This document shows, in pieces, positions 1 through 8,807 of a DNA stretch of 64,000 nt. Below the pieces are notes generated by a model. The model was not told the origin of the DNA. It ran no database searches and worked only from the letters and a program-made list of their open reading frames with translations. The position numbers and the translations under genes were made by a program. Origin of the DNA: CAVRAZ01 sp963719135 (GTDB lineage: Bacteria > Pseudomonadota > Gammaproteobacteria > DSM-19610); NCBI GenBank assembly GCA_963719135.1, contig CAVRAZ010000006.1, forward strand, positions 248,001 through 312,000, given 5' to 3'. Numbering within the stretch: position 1 is the stretch's first letter; the number at the start of each line of letters is the position of its first letter.

Positions 1-1799
1 ACTTCCGACAACGGGTTGTTCTGGTCCATGAACTGCGAAAGCTGACTGGAGCCGAAGAACTCCTTGATCGCCGCAGCCACCGGCTTGGCGTTGATGAGTT
101 CCTGCGGCATCAGGCTTTCCGATTCCGCGACGCTCAGGCGCTCCTTGACGGCGCGCTCGACGCGTACCAGGCCGATGCGGAAAACGTTCTCAGCCATTTC
201 GCCGACGCAGCGGATGCGGCGGTTGCCGAGGTGATCGATGTCGTCGACGAAGCCGTTGCCGTCGCGGATCTCGACCAGCGTCTTCATGACATCGATGATG
301 TCGGAACCGCGCTCGTCCAGAATTTCAGTCACTTTTCCGTGCTTGATGGAAGCGCCGTTATGACCGGATCGCTTTATGAGCGGCGCCAGCCAGGGCCATC
401 CGGACAGTTCGGAGACGCCGCGTTCGATGTTCCGGGTGTCGCCGTCTTTCTTCACCGCCTCTCTTTCCTTTTCATTCTTGGGCGAAAGCACAGATTCAAT
501 CTGCTTCTTGAAGTAGACGGCATCGATCAGAATGCCTTCGCCTTCGTCCTCGACGCGGCCGACGCGGCGGTTGAATTTCATCCGGCCGACAGCGGACAGG
601 TCATAGCGATCCGCCGTGAAAAACAGGTTGTGGAACAGGTTCTGCGCCGCTTCCTTGGTCGGCGGCTCGCCCGGGCGCATCATGCGGTAGATTTCCACCT
701 GCGCAGTCAACTGGTCGGCGGTCGGATCGGTGCGCAGCGTGTCGGAAATGTACGGCCCGCGGTCCAGATCGTTGGTGTACAGCGTCCTGACCTCCTTGAC
801 GCCGATCTTGCGGAAAGCCTCGACCATGTCCGGGTTGATCTCGTCGTTGGCGTTGGCGATCACTTCGCCGGTCGTCGTGTCGACCACGGTGTGCGCCAGC
901 GTCTTGCCGACGACATAGTCGTCCGGCACCACCAGCGTGGTGACGCCGGACTTCTCCAGTTCGCGGATATGGCGCGCGGTGATGCGGCGGCCTTCTTCCA
1001 CAATGACCTTGCCCTTGACCTTGAGTTCGAAGGTCGCGGTCTCGCCGCGCAGGCGTTCGGGCACCAGGTCCAGCTTCACGCTCTCCTTGGTGAAGTGAAA
1101 CGTATTGGTCTCGAAGAACAGGGCCAGGATCCGCTCGACGTCGTAGCCCAGCGCGCGCAGCAGGATCGTCGCCGGCAGCTTGCGGCGGCGGTCGATGCGC
1201 GCAAACAGCACGTCCTTCGGATCGAATTCGAAATCCAGCCAGGAGCCGCGGTAGGGAATCACGCGGGCCGAAAACAGCAGCTTGCCGGACGAATGGGTCT
1301 TGCCCTTGTCGTGATCGAAGAACACACCCGGCGAGCGGTGCAACTGGGAGACGATGACGCGCTCGGTGCCGTTGATGACGAAGGTACCGTTGTCGGTCAT
1401 GAGCGGCAGTTCGCCCATGTAGACTTCCTGTTCCTTGATGTCCTTGATCGACTGGTTGGAACCTTCCTTGTCGTAGATCACCAGGCGCACCAGCGCGCGC
1501 AACGGGGCCGCGTAGGTCAAACCGCGCATTTGGCATTCCTTAACGTCGAACGCCGGCGGACCCAGCCGGTAACTGACATAATCCAGCGCCGCCGTGCCGG
1601 AATAGCTGACGATCGGGAATACCGAGGAAAACGCCGCGTGCAAACCCATGTCCGCGCGCTGACCAGGCTCCTTGTCCGCCTGCAGGAAATCGCGATAGGA
1701 ATCGAGCTGCGTCGCCAACAGATAAGGAACGTCAAGAACGCCCGGACGTTTGCCGAAATCCTTGCGGATGCGTTTCTTTTCGGTGAAGCTGTAAGCCAT
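1..1799 (-). CDS. rpoB: RNA polymerase subunit beta, N-terminal part
   Basis: This is the catalytic beta subunit of RNA polymerase, cut by the window edge; about 600 residues from the start codon are present. The N-terminus MAYSFTEKKRIRKDFGKRP matches bacterial RpoB, and the reading reaches the start of the rifampicin region (FGSSQLSQFMDQNNPLSE). The order GRMKFNRR, then VDDIDHLGNRR, then VGEMAEN is intact. An in-frame stretch of about 71 residues (roughly 306-527) between GEGIL and SDIIDVMK is absent from E. coli RpoB; I checked this stretch codon by codon and found no frameshift or stop. The gene follows rplL after about 180 bases that contain a hairpin, as in the classical rplKAJL-rpoBC operon. 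Confidence 0.98.
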   Translation of the reverse strand, partial: MAYSFTEKKRIRKDFGKRPGVLDVPYLLATQLDSYRDFLQADKEPGQRADMGLHAAFSSVFPIVSYSGTAALDYVSYRLGPPAFDVKECQMRGLTYAAPLRALVRLVIYDKEGSNQSIKDIKEQEVYMGELPLMTDNGTFVINGTERVIVSQLHRSPGVFFDHDKGKTHSSGKLLFSARVIPYRGSWLDFEFDPKDVLFARIDRRRKLPATILLRALGYDVERILALFFETNTFHFTKESVKLDLVPERLRGETATFELKVKGKVIVEEGRRITARHIRELEKSGVTTLVVPDDYVVGKTLAHTVVDTTTGEVIANANDEINPDMVEAFRKIGVKEVRTLYTNDLDRGPYISDTLRTDPTADQLTAQVEIYRMMRPGEPPTKEAAQNLFHNLFFTADRYDLSAVGRMKFNRRVGRVEDEGEGILIDAVYFKKQIESVLSPKNEKEREAVKKDGDTRNIERGVSELSGWPWLAPLIKRSGHNGASIKHGKVTEILDERGSDIIDVMKTLVEIRDGNGFVDDIDHLGNRRIRCVGEMAENVFRIGLVRVERAVKERLSVAESESLMPQELINAKPVAAAIKEFFGSSQLSQFMDQNNPLSE

Positions 1800-1883
1800 C
1801 GGTGTTCCTCTTGAAAGTATTCTCTAGTAACCGGACCGCCGTCGGATCAGACAGGCCGCCCACTTGCCAAACCGTATAAGCGG

Positions 1884-1910
1884 GAAAAGGCCGGCAGCGA
1901 AACCGCTGCC
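1884..1910 (-). terminator. rplL-rpoB intergenic hairpin, possible attenuator
   Basis: A 7-bp perfect stem (GGCAGCG/CGCTGCC at 1893-1910) with a 4-base loop is followed on the minus strand by CCGGCCTTTTCCC. It lies between rplL and rpoB, where E. coli has a partial terminator that lowers rpoBC expression relative to the ribosomal proteins. The T-run is short, so it would be leaky at most. The role is inferred from position. Confidence 0.45.
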
Positions 1911-1982
1911 AGCCATTCCCGAAAACAACGATCTGTCGCGACCGCTGTCTGTTGAGACCAAATGTCCCGTAGGGCACTCGCG

Positions 1983-2363
1983 TTACTTGACGTCGACGCT
2001 TGCGCCCGCCTCTTCAAGCTGCTTCTTGATGTCGGCCGCTTCGGTCTTGCTGGCGGCTTCCTTGATCGTGGAGGGCACGCCCTCGACCATGTCCTTGGCC
2101 TCTTTCAGACCCAGACCGGTGAGGCTGCGAACCACCTTGATGACGCCGACCTTGTTGGCGCCGAAGCTGGTCATGACCACGTCAAACTCGGTCTGCTCCT
2201 CGGCCGCCGCAGCGGCGTCGCCGGCCGCCGCAACCGGCGCCGCCGCAACGGCCGCCGCGGCGGACACGCCGAACTTCTCTTCCATCGCCGAAATCAGGTC
2301 GACGACCTGCATGACGGTCATATTGGAAATCGCTTCCAGAATGTCTTCCTGGGATGCTGCCAT
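1983..2363 (-). CDS. rplL: 50S ribosomal protein L7/L12
   Basis: This is the acidic stalk protein that recruits translation factors to the ribosome. At 126 residues it has the normal length and family architecture: an N-terminal dimerisation helix region (QEDILEAISNMTVMQVVDLI), an Ala-rich flexible hinge at about residues 34-56 (AAAAVAAAPVAAAGDAAAAA) and the conserved C-terminal domain with VGVIKVVRSLTGLGLKEAKD and a VDVK end. It sits 68 bases after rplJ in the same operon. L10 and L7/L12 bind together and in related bacteria repress their own translation through the rplJ leader. Confidence 0.98.
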   Translation of the reverse strand: MAASQEDILEAISNMTVMQVVDLISAMEEKFGVSAAAAVAAAPVAAAGDAAAAAEEQTEFDVVMTSFGANKVGVIKVVRSLTGLGLKEAKDMVEGVPSTIKEAASKTEAADIKKQLEEAGASVDVK

Positions 2364-2431
2364 GATTGCTTACTCCTAAACGTTTGCCCGTGGAACAGGC
2401 CGATTAACTTGAAAGTTGGAATCCTAATTTC

Positions 2432-2959
2432 TCAGGCCGATTGTTTCTGATCGCGGATCGCCGCAACGGTGCGCACCAGTTTGCCCGGTACTTCGTTGAT
2501 GGTGCGCGCAAGCTTCTCGATCGGCGCCTTCATGACCGCCATCAGCAGGCTGATCGCCTGATCCCGGGTCGGCATGTTCGCCAGCCGGTCCAGCTCCGTC
2601 GGCGCGAGCATCTGCCCGCCGAACGCGATCAGTCTCGGAACCAGTTTGTCATGCGCCTTGGCGAAGTCCTTGACCACGCGCGCCGCCGCGCCCGGCTCTT
2701 CCCGCGAGAAGGCCAGTATCAGCGGGCCGGTCAGGCCGTCCTGCATGCACTCGAAGTCCGTGCCCTCGATCGCGCGCCGCGCCAGCGTGTTCTTGACCAC
2801 CCGCAGATAGACGCCGCCGCTGCGCGCCTTGGAGCGCAGTTCGGTCAGTTCCTCGACGGACAGTCCACGGTATTCCGCGGCGACGGCCGAGTGCGCCTGG
2901 CTGGCGACCTCGGCGACTTCGGAAACAACAGCCTTTTTCTCTTCAAGAGTCAGTGCCAC
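2432..2959 (-). CDS. rplJ: 50S ribosomal protein L10
   Basis: L10 is the base of the ribosomal stalk and binds L7/L12 dimers through its C-terminal helix. The 175-residue product begins MALTLEEKKAVVSEV and contains YRGLSVEELTELR and VVKNTLARRAI, typical of L10, with a basic C-terminus. It is preceded by a roughly 270-base leader that also carries a GGGGACAGAATT palindrome, and is followed by rplL. The leader is the expected site of autoregulation by the L10-L12 complex. Confidence 0.98.
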   Translation of the reverse strand: MALTLEEKKAVVSEVAEVASQAHSAVAAEYRGLSVEELTELRSKARSGGVYLRVVKNTLARRAIEGTDFECMQDGLTGPLILAFSREEPGAAARVVKDFAKAHDKLVPRLIAFGGQMLAPTELDRLANMPTRDQAISLLMAVMKAPIEKLARTINEVPGKLVRTVAAIRDQKQSA

Positions 2960-3197
2960 TTGCTTACCTCCAAATGACGGACCGGAAAGCTGCCGGTGTC
3001 CGTCCCCTGTTTTGGAGCGTTCCCTTCGTTTGACGGTCAGGAGCCGCTCCGGTGCCGGCGGGCCCTTGCGGGCTCACCATCTGCGCAGGCTGGTCTTTTG
3101 AGTTCCCCACCAGCAGGAACGCCTGCGGTCTTTGACGGCTACCGAACCGAAGCTCATGCAGCGTCAAAATCTCTATATCCATATGTATGATATGTAT
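2960..3197 (-). promoter_or_regulatory. rplJ untranslated leader, probable L10-L12 autoregulatory region
   Basis: These 238 bases between rplA and rplJ contain no plausible gene. Read on the minus strand, the section around 3040-3110 contains a G/C-rich block (GAGCCCGCAAGGGCCCGCC) that can form stems, which fits a structured L10-type leader. L10-leader control is known in this operon in gammaproteobacteria. The exact structure was not folded here, so the assignment rests on position and general character. Confidence 0.4.
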
Positions 3198-3222
3198 GGG
3201 GACAGAATTGAATTCTGTCCCC
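3198..3222. repeat. GGGGACAGAATT palindrome, copy 1
   Basis: A perfect inverted repeat: GGGGACAGAATT, one central G, then AATTCTGTCCCC. It lies 5 bases beyond the rplA stop codon. The same sequence recurs at 4417-4441, with partial copies up to 4504 and a variant at 5587-5611. Size and form resemble REP-type palindromes. Confidence 0.9.
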
Positions 3223-3227
3223 GGCAG

Positions 3228-3923
3228 TTATATACCCAACGTCGCCTGGTCGACGGGAATGCCGGGGCCCATGGTCGACGACAGGGTAACCTTCTTCATG
3301 TAGATGCCTTTTGCCGAAGAAGGTTTCAGTTTGTTCAGATCGGTCAGCAGCGCCTGCAGGTTTTCCTTCAGCGCGTTGGCCTCGAAATCCACCTTGCCGA
3401 TCGAGCAGTGGATGATGCCGGCCTTGTCGGTGCGATACCGGACCTGGCCGGCCTTCGCGTTTTTGACGGCGCCTGCCACATCCGGCGTCACCGTGCCGAC
3501 CTTCGGGTTCGGCATCAGGCCGCGCGGCCCCAGGATCTGGCCGAGCTGACCGACCACACGCATCGCGTCCGGGCTGGCGATCACCACATCGAAATCCATG
3601 ATGCCTTTCTTGACCTGTTCGGCAAGGTCGTCCATGCCGACGATGTCGGCGCCGGCGGCCTTCGCGGCATCCGCGTTGGCCCCCTGGGTGAACACCGCCA
3701 CCCGCACCGTCTTGCCCGTGCCGTTCGGCAGCACCGTGGAGCTGCGCACCACCTGGTCGGATTTGCGCGGATCGACGCCCAGGTTGATGCTGACGTCGAC
3801 CGACTCCTTGAACTTCAGGGCGGAAAATTCACGGATCATCGCGAGCGCGTCGTCGACGGCGTACAGCTTGCCCGGCTGAACCTTCTCGCGAATCGCTTTC
3901 ATGCGTTTGCTTAACCTGGCCAT
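3228..3923 (-). CDS. rplA: 50S ribosomal protein L1
   Basis: L1 binds 23S rRNA at the mobile L1 stalk and helps release deacylated tRNA; in many bacteria it also represses translation of its own rplK-rplA mRNA. The 231-residue protein starts MARLSKRMKAIREKVQPGK and contains the family signatures GADIVG, PDAMRVVGQLGQILGPRGLMPNPK and GTVTPDV. It follows rplK with only 4 bases between the genes, so the two are translated together. A short palindrome lies just after its stop codon. Confidence 0.98.
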   Translation of the reverse strand: MARLSKRMKAIREKVQPGKLYAVDDALAMIREFSALKFKESVDVSINLGVDPRKSDQVVRSSTVLPNGTGKTVRVAVFTQGANADAAKAAGADIVGMDDLAEQVKKGIMDFDVVIASPDAMRVVGQLGQILGPRGLMPNPKVGTVTPDVAGAVKNAKAGQVRYRTDKAGIIHCSIGKVDFEANALKENLQALLTDLNKLKPSSAKGIYMKKVTLSSTMGPGIPVDQATLGI

Positions 3924-3927
3924 GACG

Positions 3928-4362
3928 TTACTCCATCCCCTCGACGTTCAACCCCATGCTGCGGGCGCTGCCGGCGATGGTTCGCACCGCCGCGTCCATG
4001 CCGGCCGCCGTCAGATCGGGCATCTTGGTCCTGGCGATTTCCTCGAGCTGCGCGCGGCTGACCGTGCCCACCTTGCTGGTGTTGGGCGTGCCGGATCCCT
4101 TGGGAATGCCGGCAGCCTTCTTCAGCAGGATCGAGGCCGGCGGCGTCTTCATGATGAAGGTGAAGCTGCGATCGTTGTACACGGTGATCACCACCGGGAT
4201 CGGCAGCCCTTTCTCCATGCTCTGCGTCTGCGCGTTGAACGCCTTGCAGAATTCCATGATATTGACACCGTGCTGGCCCAAGGCCGGACCGACCGGCGGA
4301 CTGGGGTTGGCTTCCTGAGCCGATACCTGCAGCTTGATGTAAGCCTGGATTTTCTTAGCCAT
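3928..4362 (-). CDS. rplK: 50S ribosomal protein L11
   Basis: L11 forms part of the GTPase-associated centre of the 50S subunit and is needed for RelA activation during the stringent response. The 144-residue product starts MAKKIQAYIKLQVSAQEANPS and has the conserved PPVGPALGQHGVNIMEFCKAFN segment and the C-terminal RNA-binding domain (KTPPASILLKKAAGI, GTVSRAQLEEIA). It lies between nusG and rplA. The gap to nusG, about 150 bases, is unusually long for this operon and is filled by palindromic repeats. Confidence 0.98.
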   Translation of the reverse strand: MAKKIQAYIKLQVSAQEANPSPPVGPALGQHGVNIMEFCKAFNAQTQSMEKGLPIPVVITVYNDRSFTFIMKTPPASILLKKAAGIPKGSGTPNTSKVGTVSRAQLEEIARTKMPDLTAAGMDAAVRTIAGSARSMGLNVEGME

Positions 4363-4410
4363 GTTTTACTCCCGTGGGTGCAAACGCCTCGCGGCTCCCC
4401 GATCTATCTA

Positions 4411-4505
4411 ATAACTGGGGACAGAATTGAATTCTGTCCCCCAACCTTATTCAGAATTGAATTCTGCCCCGCCGACCTTATTCAACCTTATTGAATTCTG
4501 TCCCA
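4411..4505. repeat. Cluster of GGGGACAGAATT palindromes between nusG and rplK
   Basis: One perfect copy (4417-4441) is followed by two degenerate copies: CAGAATTGAATTCTGCCCC at 4452-4470 and TTGAATTCTGTCCC at 4491-4504, separated by CCTTATT spacers. The cluster fills most of the nusG-rplK gap and ends 9 bases before the nusG stop codon. The repeated CTTATTCA spacer suggests local tandem duplication. Confidence 0.85.
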
Positions 4506-4513
4506 ACAATAAA

Positions 4514-5047
4514 TCAACCTTTCTCGACCTGACCGAAGTCGAGTTCCACCGGCGTCGAACGGCCGAAGATCAGCACCGCGACGCGCAGCTTGCTCTTGTC
4601 GTAGTTGACCTCTTCGACCACGCCGTTGAAGTCGTTGAACGGCCCGTCGATGACGCGCACGACTTCGCCGGGTTCGAACAGCACCTTCGGCCTGGGCTTG
4701 TCCGCGCCCTCCTGAACCCGCTGGAGAATGACGTTGGCTTCCTTGTCCGTAATCGGCGCCGGCCGGTCCGAGGTGCCGCCGATGAATCCCAGCACCTTGG
4801 GCACCTCTTTCACCAGGTGCCAGGTGTCGTCGTCCATTTCCATCTGAACCAGGACGTAACCCGGAAAGAACTTGCGCTCGCTCTTGCGTTTCTGTCCCTC
4901 GCGCATTTCCACCACTTCCTCGGTGGGGACGAGAATCTCGCCGAACTTGTGCTGCAGCCCGCTCCGCGCCACGCGCTCGACGAGCGACTGTTTGACCCGG
5001 TTTTCGAAGCCCGAGTAGGCGTGCACCACATACCAGCGCATGGCCAT
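4514..5047 (-). CDS. nusG: Transcription termination/antitermination factor NusG
   Basis: NusG binds RNA polymerase and links it to Rho and to ribosomal S10. The 177-residue product begins MAMRWYVVHAYSGFENRVKQSL, the typical NGN domain, and ends with the KOW domain (FEPGEVVRVIDGPFNDFNGVVEEV). Length and motifs are standard. It starts 3 bases after secE stops, which is the conserved secE-nusG arrangement. Rho is encoded at 54.5 kb in the same window. Confidence 0.98.
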   Translation of the reverse strand: MAMRWYVVHAYSGFENRVKQSLVERVARSGLQHKFGEILVPTEEVVEMREGQKRKSERKFFPGYVLVQMEMDDDTWHLVKEVPKVLGFIGGTSDRPAPITDKEANVILQRVQEGADKPRPKVLFEPGEVVRVIDGPFNDFNGVVEEVNYDKSKLRVAVLIFGRSTPVELDFGQVEKG

Positions 5048-5050
5048 CGA

Positions 5051-5422
5051 TCAGCCTCCCTGACCCGTCAGCAGACGTATCGCCCAGAAAAGGAACGCAT
5101 CCAGACCCCAAAGCATGAAGCCCATCAGGACGACCAGAAACATGACGGCGAGTGTGGTCTGCACCGTCTCGGCGCGCGTCGGCCAGACAACCTTGCGAAC
5201 CTCGGTGCGGGTATCGCCGAAAAATGACCAGAGCGAACGACCCAGCCCGGTCAGGGACGCGGTCGCCACCGCGACAGCGAGGGCGCCCAGCAGGGCAACC
5301 ATCCTCACCCATAGCTGCTGGTCCGCGAACACATAAAACGCACCGATCCCGGCCACCAGCAAGACCAATGCAACGGTGAACTTGACCGTATCCAGACCCG
5401 ATGTCCGCACTTCTGTAGTCAT
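5051..5422 (-). CDS. secE: Preprotein translocase subunit SecE
   Basis: SecE clamps the two halves of the SecY channel in the inner membrane. This 123-residue form has three hydrophobic segments, like the longer gammaproteobacterial type rather than the single-span form. The first two lie around residues 14-31 and 37-58 and the last near residues 90-112. The conserved amphipathic segment FFGDTRTEVRKVVWPTRAET precedes the third span. It is co-transcribed with nusG and lies just after tRNA-Trp. Confidence 0.97.
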   Translation of the reverse strand: MTTEVRTSGLDTVKFTVALVLLVAGIGAFYVFADQQLWVRMVALLGALAVAVATASLTGLGRSLWSFFGDTRTEVRKVVWPTRAETVQTTLAVMFLVVLMGFMLWGLDAFLFWAIRLLTGQGG

Positions 5423-5498
5423 GTCGTATCTCGTACACCTGGGACCGGGCGCGGAACGCTGGATGAAGCACGCGCCGCGTCCAATCCCATTCCCTTTA

Positions 5499-5574
5499 TG
5501 GCAGGCCAGGAGGGAATCGAACCCCCAACCTGCGGTTTTGGAGACCGCCGCTCTGCCAATTGAGCTACTGGCCT
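5499..5574 (-). tRNA. tRNA-Trp (anticodon CCA)
   Basis: The minus strand folds as a cloverleaf: acceptor AGGCCAG/CTGGCCT, a D arm with AGCTCAATTGGC, anticodon loop CTCCAAA, and a T arm with GGTTCGATTCC, including an encoded 3' CCA. The anticodon CCA reads UGG. The gene stands between tuf and secE. Confidence 0.97.
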
Positions 5575-5586
5575 ATCTATTCAAAC

Positions 5587-5611
5587 GGGGACGGAATTGA
5601 ATTCCGTCCCC
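5587..5611. repeat. GGGGACGGAATT palindrome between tuf and tRNA-Trp
   Basis: A perfect inverted repeat with 12-base arms (GGGGACGGAATT/AATTCCGTCCCC) and one central G. It differs from the copies at 3198 and 4417 by one compensated change in each arm, so pairing is kept. It begins 14 bases upstream of the tuf stop codon on the coordinate axis. Confidence 0.9.
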
Positions 5612-5624
5612 ACTCGGCTGCCGC

Positions 5625-6818
<1,194 letters not shown>

Positions 6819-6907
6819 AATGGCGGTCTCCCGGACATCTATACTGTTAAACAATCTGACATACGATCAACTGCAGCCACCGGCAAACCGGCAACGTCCC
6901 GCTCAAA

Positions 6908-6983
<76 letters not shown>

Positions 6984-6992
6984 GGTTTTGCC

Positions 6993-7066
<74 letters not shown>

Positions 7067-7172
7067 GCTTAACCCTGCTTTCAGCCCTCAGCGATGTATC
7101 GTGCGGCCGCACAAGCCGACCGCGACCGGGAATCATAACCACAAGCGTCCGCCGGCCGGACCGCTCCAAGTC

Positions 7173-7257
7173 TGGTGGAGGGGGGAGGATTCGAACCTCC
7201 GAAGGCTGAGCCGTCAGATTTACAGTCTGATCCCTTTGGCCGCTCGGGAACCCCTCC
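7173..7257 (-). tRNA. tRNA-Tyr (anticodon GTA)
   Basis: A class II tRNA of 85 bases with a long variable arm. On the minus strand the acceptor is GGAGGGG/CCCCTCC, the anticodon loop CTGTAAA carries GTA, the T loop is GGTTCGAATCC and the 3' CCA is encoded. It is the first gene of the tRNA-tuf unit. Confidence 0.97.
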
Positions 7258-7273
7258 GAAACGCAAGCCGAGT

Positions 7274-7303
7274 ATTTTGCAGCCCGACAATAGTTTGTGT
7301 CAA
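7274..7303 (-). promoter_or_regulatory. Promoter for the tRNA-Tyr/Gly/Thr-tuf operon
   Basis: On the minus strand a perfect -35 box TTGACA (7298-7303) is followed after 18 bases by CAAAAT (7274-7279), about 17 bases before the 5' end of tRNA-Tyr. The -35 match and position support a sigma-70 promoter; the -10 is imperfect. Confidence 0.6.
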
Positions 7304-7373
7304 CAGCGGGGCCGCCCCGGCGGCGCGGCGATCGGCGGGGATAAAGACGCCGCGTGGTGGCCGCAAGGCCACC

Positions 7374-7925
7374 TCACGGGTATGGAATTGCCGGACCGGG
7401 ACTGTCTCGGCCACGCGACGCCGCGTTTGGCGGGCGAAGCGCGTCCGGACCGGCTAGACGTGCCGACAAAAACTCGAGTGTCGCGCGCCCGACGTTCAGG
7501 GAATCGAACGTCTCGGCGGTCACGTGAATGAGCTGCTCGTGGTCGCCGGCCTCGAAATAGACGTCCGGCTGTTCCGCCAGCGTGTCGTCGACCAGGGTTT
7601 CCAGGCCGTACAGAGCGCCCAGCGGCGGAATCGCGCCCAGGTCGCAGTCCTCGAACAGCGTCGCCAGCTCATACTCGGTGGCCAGGCCGAGCCGCCGATT
7701 GGTCAGGTGATGCACGCGCGCCAGATCGACGTGGCTGTCCGCCGGAACCACCGCCAGCACATAGCCGGCGTCGTCCTCCAGGACCACCGACTTGGCCAGG
7801 CACTGACCCGGTATGTGCGCCCTCGCGGCGGTTTCCTGACTCGACCAAGCCGGCGGATGCGCCACGACATCATAATCCGCACGTTGACTGGCCAGATGAT
7901 AAAGAACACGACGGGCAATACTCAT
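7374..7925 (-). CDS. YbaK/ProX-family aminoacyl-tRNA deacylase-like protein
   Basis: A 183-residue protein of the YbaK/ProX editing family, which hydrolyses mischarged tRNAs. Family features are the N-terminal VVAHPPAWSSQETA segment, the core GQCLAKSVVLEDD with the conserved lysine that binds substrate, and GAIPPLGALYG near residue 115. The last 20 or so residues are Pro/Arg-rich and look like a lineage-specific tail. The start is supported by a GGGAGG ribosome site 8 bases upstream of ATG. It is transcribed separately from the tRNA operon; the substrate tRNA cannot be told from sequence. Confidence 0.8.
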   Translation of the reverse strand: MSIARRVLYHLASQRADYDVVAHPPAWSSQETAARAHIPGQCLAKSVVLEDDAGYVLAVVPADSHVDLARVHHLTNRRLGLATEYELATLFEDCDLGAIPPLGALYGLETLVDDTLAEQPDVYFEAGDHEQLIHVTAETFDSLNVGRATLEFLSARLAGPDALRPPNAASRGRDSPGPAIPYP

Positions 7926-8378
7926 GGCTTGCCTCCCTCGTTGAACTCAACTTGCTTAAAGTATAGTTAAGGTTGGTGATTTCGATATCACCGCGTGCTG
8001 CCTGATCGCCTGCCCCGCCGCCGGCAGCGGTGCCTGAAAGTTCCTGCGCGGACGACAGCCCCGGAACACCGGTGACGAACCGCCGATCCAATGACGGGAG
8101 CGGTGGTGCTCCGGCAAAGCCCATGCCTTGCGCCGGGCCAGGCCGACCCACGTCTTCCCGGTATTCCACCATCAGGGTCAGGGGTCAACTCTGTTCCCGA
8201 ACCGGTGCTTCCTGAGTCATCGGGAAGACCGGAAGGAATCACCCGCACCGCACTGCCGCGCCAACGCTCTGGATAACGAAAACACAATACAAATCCGCCA
8301 CCTAGCGCTTAAGCATTAAGATCCGATGCCGCTGACCCAGGGGTCGTTCTGTTCGGCGGTCACAACGGGAAGCAGGCC
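7926..8378. other. Intergenic region without a recognisable gene
   Basis: These 453 bases separate the divergent YbaK-like and secreted-protein genes. A possible minus-strand -10 box TATACT lies at 7960-7965, ahead of the deacylase gene. Short open frames are present on both strands but lack ribosome sites and recognisable protein character. I see no RNA gene or repeat family member. Confidence 0.4.
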
Positions 8379-8804
8379 ATGCCTCAAATTCGTCCATCGC
8401 TCTTTCTTGCCTTGATATGCCTGGCCGCCGGCGCTCCTGTTCAAGCACGCGACATCGACGGCCAGTTCGCCGTGTTCGGAGCCGGCGGCGAAAACTGCGC
8501 CGGCTACCTGGTGGCGCGTGAACGCGGCGGTATCGCCGAGCGCTGGTACGTCGACTGGCTCGGCGGCTATTTGTCAGCGGTGAACAACGCCGCCGCAGAC
8601 ACCTACGATATCCTGGGCAACAGAGGGTTCGACGACATCCTGGCCTGGCTGGACGGTTACTGCAGCGTCAGCCCGGAGACCAACTTCACCAATGCCGCCG
8701 CCGACATGACATCGCTGCTCTACGACGAACGCGCCAATTTTTCGCCGGTCAAAGACGGCAACTGGAACAAATTCGTTCCGATAACGAACAAGACCGGTCG
8801 CTAG
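8379..8804 (+). CDS. Small secreted protein of unknown function
   Basis: A 141-residue protein with a clear signal peptide (hydrophobic core LFLALICLAAGAPVQA, cleavage probably after residue 23). The mature part contains two cysteines (NCAGYL and GYCSVSP) that could form a disulfide, plus the pattern WLGGYLSAVNNAA. That pattern recalls small periplasmic families such as HdeA or Rap1a, but I do not claim membership. It is a single gene, convergent with the DMT transporter, with 3 bases between the stop codons. Probably periplasmic; the function is not known. Confidence 0.65.
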   Translation: MPQIRPSLFLALICLAAGAPVQARDIDGQFAVFGAGGENCAGYLVARERGGIAERWYVDWLGGYLSAVNNAAADTYDILGNRGFDDILAWLDGYCSVSPETNFTNAAADMTSLLYDERANFSPVKDGNWNKFVPITNKTGR

Positions 8805-8807
8805 ACA

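Noticed and set aside
300..560. A possible frameshift or intron-like interruption in rpoB.
   Set aside because: Codon-by-codon reading kept one open frame through the inserted segment; it is an in-frame insertion, too short for an intein and without splicing motifs.
231..1814. A 527-codon plus-strand frame over rpoB.
   Set aside because: Mirror of rpoB. The real minus-strand frame is open to the window edge.
5587..5611. The tuf-tRNA-Trp palindrome as an intrinsic terminator.
   Set aside because: No T-run follows on the minus strand, and identical palindromes occur inside the operon where termination would be harmful.
7870..8290. Several overlapping 60-100-codon frames upstream of the secreted-protein gene.
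   Set aside because: They lack ribosome sites and show biased low-complexity composition; no consistent frame stands out.
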